64,000 nucleotides of DNA from Celerinatantimonas sp046054165 (GTDB taxonomy: Bacteria; Pseudomonadota; Gammaproteobacteria; Enterobacterales; Celerinatantimonadaceae): assembly GCF_046054165.1 (NCBI RefSeq), contig NZ_JBFNXK010000011.1:80413-144412 (forward strand), in the 5' to 3' direction. This document shows, piece by piece, positions 33,051 to 41,946 of the stretch; positions within the stretch are counted from its first letter, which is position 1, and every line of letters begins with the position of its first letter. A program made the position numbers and the translations under genes. The notes beneath the pieces are model-generated. The model saw only the letters and a program-made list of their open reading frames with translations, was not told the origin of the DNA and searched no databases.

Positions 33051-35333
33051 TCAATGATTCCCTTGTTGGCGCAGTTTACGGGCGACATCAACCATCACCT
33101 TAATTGAGGCTTCCGTTTCTGGCCAATCGCGGGTTTTCAGGCCGCAATCAGGGTTCACCCATAACCGCTCCGCCGGGATTTTTTCAGCAGCTAACCGCAA
33201 CAGTTTTTCAATCCAGGTAGCGTCCGGAACCACTGGCGAATGAATATCGTACACGCCCGGACCAATTTCATTGGGATAGTCGAACGCTTCGAAGGCATCT
33301 AGCAATTTCATTGCCGAACGCGATGTTTCAATCGTGATCACATCGGCATCCATCTTCGCAATTGAAGCGATGATGTCATTAAACTCGCTGTAGCACATAT
33401 GGGTGTGGATCTGCGTGGAATCTTTAACCGCACTGGCACTTAAGCGAAAGGCTCGCACGGCTCGCTCCAAATAGGCTGACCATTGATGGCGCTGCAAAGG
33501 TAACCCTTCCCGCAGTGCCGGTTCATCAATCTGAATCACGTTAATCCCGGCGCGTTCCAGATCGCTCACTTCATCACGTAGCGCCAACGCTATCTGATCG
33601 GCCACGTCGGCTCGCGGCAAGTCACTGCGCACAAATGACCAGTTCAAAATGGTTTGCGGTCCGGTCAACATACCCTTCACTGGTTTGGCACTTTTCGACT
33701 GCGCATAAGCACTCCAGCGAACCGTCATAGGCTTCGGTCGGCTCACATCACCAAAAATAACCGGTGGTTTCACGCAGCGGGTACCATAGCTCTGCACCCA
33801 ACCAAACTGAGTTTGTGCCACGCCTTGCAGTAACGGCGCAAAATATTCCACCATGTCATTGCGCTCTGGTTCCCCATGCACCAATACATCCAGGCCCAAC
33901 GCTTCCTGACGCGCAATCACATCGTCTATCTGGGCAGCGATAAAGTCATCATATTCTGCGGGCGTGATTCGCCCAGCTTTAAATGCAGCACGGTGCTGAC
34001 GAATATCGGCAGTTTGCGGGAATGAGCCAATGGTGGTGGTTGGCCATCGGGGCAGATTGAGTGCTTCACGTTGCAACTTCGCTCGCTCAACATAAGCGGT
34101 TGCGCGATGAAAATCATCTTCGGTTAACTGCATCACCCGATCTCGCACACCGTGGTCGGTAATTCGCAACGACTGTTGACGAGTCGCTACCACTTGTTGG
34201 CTTTGGGCCAACCAATGGCTGTCTCGCTCATCCGCTTTGCCATCTAAATAATGAGCCACACACACCAGCTCCGATAATTTTTGCTTAGCAAAACTCAGCC
34301 AACTGAGTAGTTCTTCATCCAATAGTTGCTCGCGTTCCGTCGAGACCGGGACATGTACTAAACTACATGAAGGTGCTAACCATAACTGTTGCTGCCAGTT
34401 TTGTTGGGCGGTTTCAAGTGCGTTGATCGTTGCTTTCAAATCACTGCGCCAGATATTCCGGCCATCAATCACCCCCAGCGACAGCACTTTATCGCTCGGC
34501 CAATAACGCAATGCTTGTTCCAACTGCTCTGGAGCACGCACTAAATCAAGATGCAGCCCAGCGACTGGCCAGCTAGCGATCGTGGGCCAATCCACAGTAA
34601 TTGCGCCAAAGTAACTGGTCAATAACACTTTAATCGGCAATGTAGCCAACCGGGTATACACATGGCTAAAAGCTTGCTGCCATTCGAGGGGCAATTCCAG
34701 TGCTAAAATCGGTTCATCTATTTGCACCCATTCCACCCCTTTGTCAGCCACGGCGTTTAACAGCTGCGCATAAACGTCGAGCAATTCGTCCAAGCGATGC
34801 AAAATATTGTCTGAATCATTCCGCCCCAAGTATAAAAATGTTAACGGCCCGGTGAGCACGGCTTTAAGCGGTTTGCCCAAAGCTTTGGCTTCATCAATTT
34901 GAGCTAATAGCGGGCTGTCGCCGAGTGAAAAAGGCTGATCCGCCTCAAACTCAGGCACCAGATAGTGATAGTTAGTATCAAACCATTTTGTCATTTCCAT
35001 GGCGGCTTGGTTCGCGCAGCAATGGCTTGCACCACGGGCCAATTCAAATAACTGTGCTAATGGAGAGGCCTGCTGATGGCTACGATGACGTTTCGGGATC
35101 ACATTGAAACTCTGAGCAAGCTGTAACATAGGGTCATACCAGGCAAAGTCGCCCACGGGAAGCCTCTCGATTCCCGCGTCAATTTGAGTTTTCCAATTTT
35201 CCAGGCGGATCGCTCGCCCAACTTCCTGTAACTGCGCTTCACTTAAGTGTCCTTTCCAATATTGTTCAATCGCTTTTTTCAGTTCGCGGTCCCCGCCAAT
35301 TCGCGGGTAGCCTAAGTTATGGATCTGGGTCAT
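33051..35333 (-). CDS. metE: Cobalamin-independent methionine synthase
   Basis: MetE transfers a methyl group from methyltetrahydropteroyl-triglutamate to homocysteine, the last step of methionine synthesis without B12. The 760-residue protein has two related barrels. The N-terminal one opens IHNLGYPRIGGDRELKKAIE; the C-terminal catalytic one has IQIDEPALREGLPL and the zinc ligands H and C in HTHMCYSEF and the last cysteine in NPDCGLKTRDW. Start ATG has GAGG 6 bases upstream. It is divergent from its activator metR, with MetJ-like boxes in the 103-base gap. Notably the window also encodes B12 assembly, so the cell probably has MetH elsewhere too. Confidence 0.97.
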   Translation of the reverse strand: MTQIHNLGYPRIGGDRELKKAIEQYWKGHLSEAQLQEVGRAIRLENWKTQIDAGIERLPVGDFAWYDPMLQLAQSFNVIPKRHRSHQQASPLAQLFELARGASHCCANQAAMEMTKWFDTNYHYLVPEFEADQPFSLGDSPLLAQIDEAKALGKPLKAVLTGPLTFLYLGRNDSDNILHRLDELLDVYAQLLNAVADKGVEWVQIDEPILALELPLEWQQAFSHVYTRLATLPIKVLLTSYFGAITVDWPTIASWPVAGLHLDLVRAPEQLEQALRYWPSDKVLSLGVIDGRNIWRSDLKATINALETAQQNWQQQLWLAPSCSLVHVPVSTEREQLLDEELLSWLSFAKQKLSELVCVAHYLDGKADERDSHWLAQSQQVVATRQQSLRITDHGVRDRVMQLTEDDFHRATAYVERAKLQREALNLPRWPTTTIGSFPQTADIRQHRAAFKAGRITPAEYDDFIAAQIDDVIARQEALGLDVLVHGEPERNDMVEYFAPLLQGVAQTQFGWVQSYGTRCVKPPVIFGDVSRPKPMTVRWSAYAQSKSAKPVKGMLTGPQTILNWSFVRSDLPRADVADQIALALRDEVSDLERAGINVIQIDEPALREGLPLQRHQWSAYLERAVRAFRLSASAVKDSTQIHTHMCYSEFNDIIASIAKMDADVITIETSRSAMKLLDAFEAFDYPNEIGPGVYDIHSPVVPDATWIEKLLRLAAEKIPAERLWVNPDCGLKTRDWPETEASIKVMVDVARKLRQQGNH

Positions 35334-35346
35334 GTCAGCCTCATTT

Positions 35347-35370
35347 AGATGTATAGATGTTTGGATGGCT
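35347..35370. promoter_or_regulatory. Three tandem MetJ-like boxes in the metE-metR gap
   Basis: AGATGTAT, AGATGTTT and GGATGGCT lie head to tail at 35347-35370. Each is an 8-base unit matching the MetJ box AGACGTCT at 5-6 of 8 positions, and tandem array is the known binding mode. A MetR-like TGAA/TTGA pair near 35398-35420 is less clear. The boxes sit 14 bases before metE on its promoter side. Confidence 0.6.
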
Positions 35371-35436
35371 ATAACTATGACAGTTTGTTATGATGATTCA
35401 AAATCAAGTTTTTCATATATAACATGAGAGATATTA

Positions 35437-36345
35437 ATGATTGAAATCCGACACCTCTACACCTTACAAACGCTCTACCAAACTGATTCCGTCAGTGCCG
35501 CAGCAGATAAGCTGTATTTAAGCCAATCGGCACTTTCACACCAACTCAAAGAATTAGAACAACGTATTGGCGAACCACTGTTTATTCGCAAGACCAAACC
35601 CATTCAATTTACGCGGGAAGGATTACTCCTCTTAGAACTAGCGCAAAAAATACTTCCAGAAGTTGAAACGACCCAGCATAAGTTAAAATCCAAACAATCT
35701 TTACCTCCGAGCCAAATCAATCTGGCCTTGGAATGCCACAGCTGTTATTTGTGGCTGCTCCCCGTCATTAAACAATTTAATCAAAGCTGGCCGAATATTT
35801 CTCTGGAACTGATGACCGAACACCCTTTTGATCCATTGCAAGCTCTTACCGCGCAACAATTGGACTGGGTGCTCAGCGCCGATCCGCTGCCCAGTACGCA
35901 TATCCAGTACACTCCCCTATTTCATTATGAAACAGTGTTGGTTTGCCGCCCTGATCATCCATTAGCGACACGGTCAGCGACCTCAGTGCAAGCTCCCGAT
36001 CTGCTCAATTATGAACTCATTACCTATCCAGTGGCTGAGCAGCGTCTTGACTTATTTCGTGAATTTTTGCTCCCCGCAGGGATCACCCCCTCGCAAATTC
36101 GCTCGACCCGACATCCATTAATGATGCTGCAACAAGTCAGCCAATCTGATGCAATAGCGGCATTACCTCGATGGGTCATTGAAGAATTAGGTCGAGCAAT
36201 GGCGTTAACCGCACTCACGATAGGGGATGGTTTATGGTGCACGATGTATCTGGCCTGTGAGAAACAAATCCCACAATGGACGACTGATTTTATTCATCTA
36301 ACGCGTCAGATTACAACGACTTACCCAGGGATCCGTCCTGTATGA
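35437..36345 (+). CDS. metR: LysR-type activator MetR
   Basis: MetR is the homocysteine-responsive activator of metE and glyA. The 302-residue protein has the LysR winged helix at the N-terminus (MIEIRHLYTLQTLYQTDSVSAAADKLYLSQSALSHQLKELEQRIG) and a periplasmic-binding-type effector domain. Identity rests on strong similarity in the DNA-binding end and on the divergent position next to metE, a conserved arrangement. Confidence 0.94.
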   Translation: MIEIRHLYTLQTLYQTDSVSAAADKLYLSQSALSHQLKELEQRIGEPLFIRKTKPIQFTREGLLLLELAQKILPEVETTQHKLKSKQSLPPSQINLALECHSCYLWLLPVIKQFNQSWPNISLELMTEHPFDPLQALTAQQLDWVLSADPLPSTHIQYTPLFHYETVLVCRPDHPLATRSATSVQAPDLLNYELITYPVAEQRLDLFREFLLPAGITPSQIRSTRHPLMMLQQVSQSDAIAALPRWVIEELGRAMALTALTIGDGLWCTMYLACEKQIPQWTTDFIHLTRQITTTYPGIRPV

Positions 36346-36456
36346 GGTACATTTAATAACAATTAAAACAAATAGTTAATGACAACAAGATTAATTTATA
36401 AACAAAATAAACATGGTATATGAACGGCAAATCGGCTATCTTATCCGAAAATTTAA

Positions 36457-36473
36457 CTGATAATAATTATCAG
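36457..36473. promoter_or_regulatory. Perfect 7-1-7 Fur-type palindrome upstream of a diguanylate cyclase
   Basis: CTGATAAT-A-ATTATCAG is a perfect 17-base palindrome and contains the exact TGATAAT-N-ATTATCA core of the 7-1-7 Fur consensus. It overlaps a plausible promoter spacer (TTTAAC at 36453, TATTTT at 36475) 48 bases before the cyclase start. Confidence 0.72.
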
Positions 36474-36520
36474 TATTTTAGTGATCTTCGTTATTTGAAT
36501 CGTTAGTAGATACATTATAA

Positions 36521-37723
36521 ATGATACCCCTTGATTTAACGGCAATGATGCTTATATGTACGGCATCTGCTTTCATCGCGGCAATCTGTTTAAGCTTACT
36601 TACTCATAATCGTTATCTTTGCCCGGGGTGTCCTTATTGGTTAACGGCGCAATGGATGATTGCATTGGGTTTTCTGGCGTTAATTGGACGAATCTGGATC
36701 CCGGTTTCTATCAGTGTCATTCTGGGCAATACCTTAGTTTCGGTGAGTCTGTCCTTCATGTTACTCGGACTGCTCAGCTATCATCCTTTATTAATAAAAC
36801 GCTATAAACTTTTGGGGTTGATTGCTCCAACGCTGATGCTCCTTAGCATGACGGTGGCCGTTGCAACTAACCAATCTATTATTATTCGTTGCCATATCTT
36901 TGATATCATTGCTGATATTCAGCTCTTAGGATGCATCGTAGCCTGTTTATACCAACGTCATCCCCGGGAAACCGGTCGCAAACTATTAGCAGGGCTCTTT
37001 CTGATTTTAATCATCTGTGGTTCTTTACGTTCACTACTGGCACATTTTCAGCATACGCCCTATGTCTATTTTTCATTTAGCAATGCCACCTTACTGGTAA
37101 TGGCTAGTGAACTGTTATATTTAATCGGAGTTTCAATTTGTATGCCATTGCTCACCGCGCAGTGGTTGCAATTGCAATTAGCAAAAACAGCTTGTATTGA
37201 TCAAGTCACCGGTCTCCAAAACCGGCATGGATTAATTGAATATATTGACCAGTTCACCAACACCCAAAAAGCTACAGCGACCCATGCGCTAGCGATTATC
37301 GATATCGATCATTTTAAACAAATCAACGATCAATACGGGCATTTAACTGGCGATAAAATTCTATCATCAGTCGCCGAACTCATTCGAAAGCATACCCGGG
37401 AAAAGGATTTAGCCATGCGCTATGGCGGGGAAGAATTTGTAGTGATATTTCCGGAACAGGATCATAACCATGCCATCAGCTGGGCTGAACGTATCCGAAA
37501 AATCATTGAAAATACGTTGCACTCATTTGAAAATCAATCATTACAGGTAACCGTCAGTATTGGGATTGCACAGTTTTGCAATCCTTCCCACCAAGCGGTT
37601 CGGCAAGCATTAGCCGCAGCCGATTCGGCGCTCTATCAGGCGAAAAAAAATGGCCGAAATCAGGTTCAGCTGAATCAAACCACAGTCGCCACAGATTCAT
37701 TCAAATCCATTACGCTCTGGTGA
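36521..37723 (+). CDS. Membrane-bound diguanylate cyclase (GGDEF)
   Basis: A 400-residue protein with about seven or eight membrane helices in the first 215 residues, then a GGDEF domain. The active loop is GGEEF at residues 302-306, and the inhibitory RxxD site is intact at R293-D296 (REKD), so it should make cyclic di-GMP and be feedback-inhibited. Substrate and metal residues DIDHFKQINDQYGH are also intact. An odd CPGC motif lies at residues 34-37, near the first helix, possibly redox or metal sensitive. It stands alone, preceded by a Fur-type palindrome, which suggests iron-dependent control of biofilm signalling. Confidence 0.9.
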   Translation: MIPLDLTAMMLICTASAFIAAICLSLLTHNRYLCPGCPYWLTAQWMIALGFLALIGRIWIPVSISVILGNTLVSVSLSFMLLGLLSYHPLLIKRYKLLGLIAPTLMLLSMTVAVATNQSIIIRCHIFDIIADIQLLGCIVACLYQRHPRETGRKLLAGLFLILIICGSLRSLLAHFQHTPYVYFSFSNATLLVMASELLYLIGVSICMPLLTAQWLQLQLAKTACIDQVTGLQNRHGLIEYIDQFTNTQKATATHALAIIDIDHFKQINDQYGHLTGDKILSSVAELIRKHTREKDLAMRYGGEEFVVIFPEQDHNHAISWAERIRKIIENTLHSFENQSLQVTVSIGIAQFCNPSHQAVRQALAAADSALYQAKKNGRNQVQLNQTTVATDSFKSITLW

Positions 37724-37745
37724 GCTATTGGAGAATTTAATCGGC

Positions 37746-38198
37746 TCAGCCGTTAAAACGAACTAAGGTATGATCTTCGCCTTCCAAAGCCTGATCAATA
37801 ATTTTTTCAATCAAAACCCAGTTTCCGCCCCCTAAACCAGCGCCAATCAGAGGATAACCAATCCGTAATCCATGATAACGCTGACGGACTTCAGCAAAGA
37901 CCATCTGTACTGCCTCATAGTCAGCATTCCCTTCACCATGATAATCAAACTGCGTATATGCATTCACAACCGTGAAGCAGACTTCCCCCCGAGTGACGAT
38001 TGCCGTACTTAAAGTACCCAGTTTTTCACGATCTCCAAACGCAGTTTCTTGATCGGCCTGATAAGCTTCCGGAAACACATGTCGAATCGACAATGCGATA
38101 CCGCCGTCCATTGAATGGAAACAATTACTGCCATGAACGATAACGTCAAAGTTACCTTCAAGAGCAAGTTCAATTAAATCGCCATCAACGACTTTCAT
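37746..38198 (-). CDS. Macro-domain protein
   Basis: This 150-residue protein is a single macro domain (ADP-ribose/Appr-1''-phosphate binding fold), with the N-terminal VVDGDLIELALEG-FDVIVHGSNCFHSMDGGIA and the phosphate loop YPLIGAGLGGGNW. Such proteins remove or bind ADP-ribose marks or process tRNA-splicing by-products. ATG at 38198 is preferred to the TTG one codon earlier. It is convergent with the cyclase gene and separated from scsB-like gene by 79 bases; context gives no further clue. Confidence 0.85.
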   Translation of the reverse strand: MKVVDGDLIELALEGNFDVIVHGSNCFHSMDGGIALSIRHVFPEAYQADQETAFGDREKLGTLSTAIVTRGEVCFTVVNAYTQFDYHGEGNADYEAVQMVFAEVRQRYHGLRIGYPLIGAGLGGGNWVLIEKIIDQALEGEDHTLVRFNG

Positions 38199-38277
38199 CA
38201 ATCCATGCCTTAATTAAGTTTAAAATCATTATAACTATAATAGAAGTTATCGACCGATGACGCTGAAATATAATCAA

Positions 38278-40329
38278 CTATGGTGCAATTCGTTCCAGAT
38301 ATCGTAAAAAAGATGAGGCCGTTAAAATGACCGGCAATTCAACTCCATTGGGAGCATTCGCCGAATAGAGTCGATTATAAGGTACTCCATAACGTTGATA
38401 TTGGGCTAGATAACGATTGATTCGGGGATCTGAATGTGTCCAGTCGCCTTTGAGCAGAACCACCTGATGCTGATGTAACTGATCGATCACAGATTTACGA
38501 CTAAATACATTTAAATAATTGGCCTGACACGTCATGCACCAGTCGGCGGTGATATCAACCAAAACCGTTTTATGAGCCGCCAAGGCCTGAGTTAAACGCT
38601 GCTCACTAAAAGGTTGCCATTGGATTTGTTCTTTATTCATCTGATTTTTCAGAACATAGCTTCCCCCAATGCCAAACAATGCGCTCACAGCCACTACTCC
38701 GACCAGCCCTCCTAATAACGGGTAGCGGTGCTGTTTGAATAACCGAAACACCATCACAAATAGACAGAATACAATGCCCCCCCAAACCCATTTTATCGGC
38801 AAGAAACTGTCCAATACCGAGGCGAGCCACAATGCGGTCATAACCATCATCAGCCCGAACAAGTTCCGCAATCCGACCATCCAAAAACCAGGTTTAGGAA
38901 GATAACGAACACATCCGGGGAAAGTGGCGATGAACAGCCAAGGAAGAGCCATCCCCAGCGCGACACCGGTAAAAATAACCCAAAGCCCCAACGGACTGGC
39001 CAGCATAGCGGCCGTAACCGCCGTAACCAAAAATGGGGCACTACAAGGCGTGGCTAAAAGTGTGGCAAAAATACCCTGAGAAAAATGGCCCCAGTACTGT
39101 TGCTGCCCCCGGCTAGCTAAAAAATCACGCCAACGAGCGGGCAACTGCAGTTCCCACAACCCCAATAAATTCAGACTAAATAAGCCACATAAGAATAATA
39201 GGATGCCAACAAACCAAGGACTTTGAAACTGGATCCCCCACCCCTGAACCGAGCTATATTCCCGGGTTATGAGTAACCCGCCCGCAATGGCCCAAAAACT
39301 GATGAAAATACCGGCCGCAGATGCCAAAAACTGATACCGCACCGCACGCCGTTGCTGGCCTTGTACCAATAAAACACTGGCCAATTTAATTCCCAAGACC
39401 GGCAAAACACAGGGCATGACATTGAGGATCAACCCACCTAGCAATGCACATAAAAAAATCCATCCCATATGCGTAGCCGCGGATGGAGAAGGCACCATAG
39501 AATGAACCTGAAATTGCCCAGATCCATATCCATTCGATAACGTAATATCTAAGGCTCGTTGTTGCCATCCGGGATCACCCCGTCTAAGCGCAAAAATGGC
39601 TTGCAACTGATTGCCCTGCACTCGATGAGTCACCAATGCTGTATTGAAGGTATGACCAATCTGCTCGATGAACATCTGCGGATGCAGATTCCAACCTAAA
39701 ACCGAGGTGGCAAACACTGTAATTTGCTGTTTTTGTTCACTATAACTAACTGAATCAATATGGAATTCAGCCGGATCAGAACGCGGAACCTGAACTAAAG
39801 CCTGTTGATAGCGCCGTTCTAAATCAGGTGGTGTAAACAGTTGCGAAGGAGTAAACCGCAGGTCTAAGGGGAAATCCATCTGAATACACAGTTGATGGCA
39901 AACCGAGAGGAACAACTGGCCGTGCAAGATCGCAGCTTGCTGTAAATCGGAAATATTAATCTGGAGAGGAAACGCAACAAATGATTGATACCCCAGTGTT
40001 TCAATCCCTAGTGCGACCGTTCGCTGTGGCAGAGGCCAAAACCATTGTACAGATTGAACATTTCGGCTATCTTTAAGCACGATCTCAGGAGCAGCCCCCG
40101 CTTCTCCGGGTGTTCGCCAATACGTTTTCCATTGCGGAGCTAGACGGACTTCCAGTAAAGCCGGTAAATTGACATCTTGATCATTCGCCGGAGCTAAAAT
40201 CGATAATCGAACCTGAGCTTCCGGATGCTGAGCATCACTCAACCAGCCAGTGGTCATCGCCCAACCATAAACCGGCCATGCGCCAAAGACAGCAAGGGCA
40301 AATAACCATCGGAACCAGATTTTAAGCAC
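38278..40329 (-). CDS. DsbD/ScsB-family thiol:disulfide reductase
   Basis: A 683-residue inner-membrane protein that passes reducing power from cytoplasmic thioredoxin to the periplasm. After a signal sequence comes an N-terminal periplasmic domain of the ScsB kind (LAPQWKTYWRTPGEAGAAPEI and a redox CHQLC pair), then about eight membrane helices with the DsbD-core cysteines (NVMPCVLPVLGIK and ATPCSAPFL), then a C-terminal thioredoxin domain with DITADWCMTCQANYL. The long ScsB-like N-terminal domain distinguishes it from classical DsbD; ScsB relatives protect against copper or support peroxide defence. Start codon is GTG. It follows lysS after a strong terminator and so is independently transcribed. 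Confidence 0.88.
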   Translation of the reverse strand: MLKIWFRWLFALAVFGAWPVYGWAMTTGWLSDAQHPEAQVRLSILAPANDQDVNLPALLEVRLAPQWKTYWRTPGEAGAAPEIVLKDSRNVQSVQWFWPLPQRTVALGIETLGYQSFVAFPLQINISDLQQAAILHGQLFLSVCHQLCIQMDFPLDLRFTPSQLFTPPDLERRYQQALVQVPRSDPAEFHIDSVSYSEQKQQITVFATSVLGWNLHPQMFIEQIGHTFNTALVTHRVQGNQLQAIFALRRGDPGWQQRALDITLSNGYGSGQFQVHSMVPSPSAATHMGWIFLCALLGGLILNVMPCVLPVLGIKLASVLLVQGQQRRAVRYQFLASAAGIFISFWAIAGGLLITREYSSVQGWGIQFQSPWFVGILLFLCGLFSLNLLGLWELQLPARWRDFLASRGQQQYWGHFSQGIFATLLATPCSAPFLVTAVTAAMLASPLGLWVIFTGVALGMALPWLFIATFPGCVRYLPKPGFWMVGLRNLFGLMMVMTALWLASVLDSFLPIKWVWGGIVFCLFVMVFRLFKQHRYPLLGGLVGVVAVSALFGIGGSYVLKNQMNKEQIQWQPFSEQRLTQALAAHKTVLVDITADWCMTCQANYLNVFSRKSVIDQLHQHQVVLLKGDWTHSDPRINRYLAQYQRYGVPYNRLYSANAPNGVELPVILTASSFLRYLERIAP

Positions 40330-40364
40330 GCCCTCTACCCACCTGCCGTATTGACGACATTCAT

Positions 40365-40399
40365 AAAAAAGCCGGAGCCATTTTTCAATGACCCCGGCT
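40365..40399 (-). terminator. Terminator of the recJ-prfB-lysS operon
   Basis: On the minus strand AGCCGGGGTCATT pairs with AATGGCTCCGGCT (two wobble pairs) around a GAAA tetraloop and is followed by TTTTTT, about 20 bases after the lysS stop. This is a strong intrinsic terminator. Confidence 0.92.
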
Positions 40400-40418
40400 A
40401 AATTGCAAGCCTAAGATT

Positions 40419-41924
40419 TTATTCCTGATGCTGAGGACGCATAGCAGGGAATAATAAAACATCACGAATCGTGTGGCTGTTAGTCAGCAACATAACCAGC
40501 CGGTCAATCCCAATTCCCTGACCTGCTGTGGGTGGCAAACCATGTTCCAGAGCCGTGATGTAATCGGCATCATAGAACATCGCTTCATCATCACCGGAAT
40601 CTTTCGCAGCAACCTGAGCCTGAAAACGTTCAGCCTGATCTTCGGCATCGTTGAGCTCTGAGAAACCGTTCGCAATTTCACGGCCCCCAACGAAGAACTC
40701 GAAACGATCCGTAATAAACGGATTTTCATCGTTACGACGAGCCAATGGCGAAACTTCCGCTGGATATTCAGTGATGAATGTGGGTTGGATCAGCTGGTGT
40801 TCAACCGTTTCTTCGAAGATTTCGGTCAGGCATTTACCGGGTCCCCAGTAGCCTTCAACCTGAATGCCCATTGCTTTAGCAATAGGTTCCATGATGGCTT
40901 TATCTTGGATTTTATCGTTATCCAGCGCCTGAATTGCAGCGTTGTCCGGGTTAAACTGTTTGACTGAATTCAGCATCGACAACCGTGCATAGTTACTCCC
41001 GAAGTCGAATTCATATTCACCGTATTGAACCACGCTAGTTCCCAGAACCTGCTGCGTAATTTGTTTCAGCATTGATTCGGTCAGATTGATCAGGTCACGA
41101 TAGTCCGCATACGCCATGTAGAATTCCATCATCGTGAATTCTGGATTATGCCGAGGTGACAACCCTTCGTTACGGAAATTACGGTTCAGTTCAAAGACCC
41201 GTTCAAACCCACCGACCACTAATCGTTTGAGATATAACTCAGGCGCAATACGCAGATACATATCAATATCCAGCGCATTGTGATGAGTAATAAACGGACG
41301 AGCACTTGCGCCACCTGGAATCGCCTGCATCATGGGTGTTTCCACTTCCATAAAGCCATTCGCAGCCATAAACTGACGTACGGCTGCCAGAATTTGAGAA
41401 CGAATTTTAAACGTATTCCGGGATTCTTCGTTGACGATTAAATCCACATAGCGCTGGCGATAACGTTGTTCCTGATCGGCCAAACCATGAAATTTTTCAG
41501 GTAAAGGACGCAGTGCTTTCGTCAACAATTTGAATTCATCCATCATGACGTACAACGCGCCACGACCCGACTTATGCAATTCACCGGTAATACCGATAAT
41601 GTCACCGATATCCAGTCCCCCTAACTCTTTCAGCGCTTTTTGCGTCTCTTTAGAGGCATATGCCTGGATCTGATCTGAACTATCCTGGACCACAATAAAA
41701 GGTCCACGCTTAGCCATGACTCGTCCTGCAATGCTGACGACCAGCTTGAGCTCTTCCAGCTCTTCCTTGCTCTTTTCTCCATGCGCTTGCTGCAACTGTG
41801 CAGCAAGACTATCACGGCGGAAATCATTCGGATGGCCATTGGATTTACCCAGTTTTCTCAGGTTATCCAATTTAGCCCGCCGTTCAGCAATCAGCTTGTT
41901 CTCGTCATGTACCTGTTCAGTCAT
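40419..41924 (-). CDS. lysS: Lysyl-tRNA synthetase (class II)
   Basis: LysS charges tRNA-Lys. The 501-residue protein has an N-terminal OB-fold anticodon domain (VSIAGRVMAKRGPFIVVQD) and a class II core: motif 1 near ANGFMEVETPMMQAIPGGASARPF, motif 2 FRNEGLSPRHNPEFTMMEFYMAYAD, motif 3 GIGIDRLVMLLT. It is the last gene of recJ-prfB-lysS, 22 bases after prfB, the conserved gammaproteobacterial order. Confidence 0.97.
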   Translation of the reverse strand: MTEQVHDENKLIAERRAKLDNLRKLGKSNGHPNDFRRDSLAAQLQQAHGEKSKEELEELKLVVSIAGRVMAKRGPFIVVQDSSDQIQAYASKETQKALKELGGLDIGDIIGITGELHKSGRGALYVMMDEFKLLTKALRPLPEKFHGLADQEQRYRQRYVDLIVNEESRNTFKIRSQILAAVRQFMAANGFMEVETPMMQAIPGGASARPFITHHNALDIDMYLRIAPELYLKRLVVGGFERVFELNRNFRNEGLSPRHNPEFTMMEFYMAYADYRDLINLTESMLKQITQQVLGTSVVQYGEYEFDFGSNYARLSMLNSVKQFNPDNAAIQALDNDKIQDKAIMEPIAKAMGIQVEGYWGPGKCLTEIFEETVEHQLIQPTFITEYPAEVSPLARRNDENPFITDRFEFFVGGREIANGFSELNDAEDQAERFQAQVAAKDSGDDEAMFYDADYITALEHGLPPTAGQGIGIDRLVMLLTNSHTIRDVLLFPAMRPQHQE

Positions 41925-41946
41925 TTATCTAACCCTGTTTTTATAT

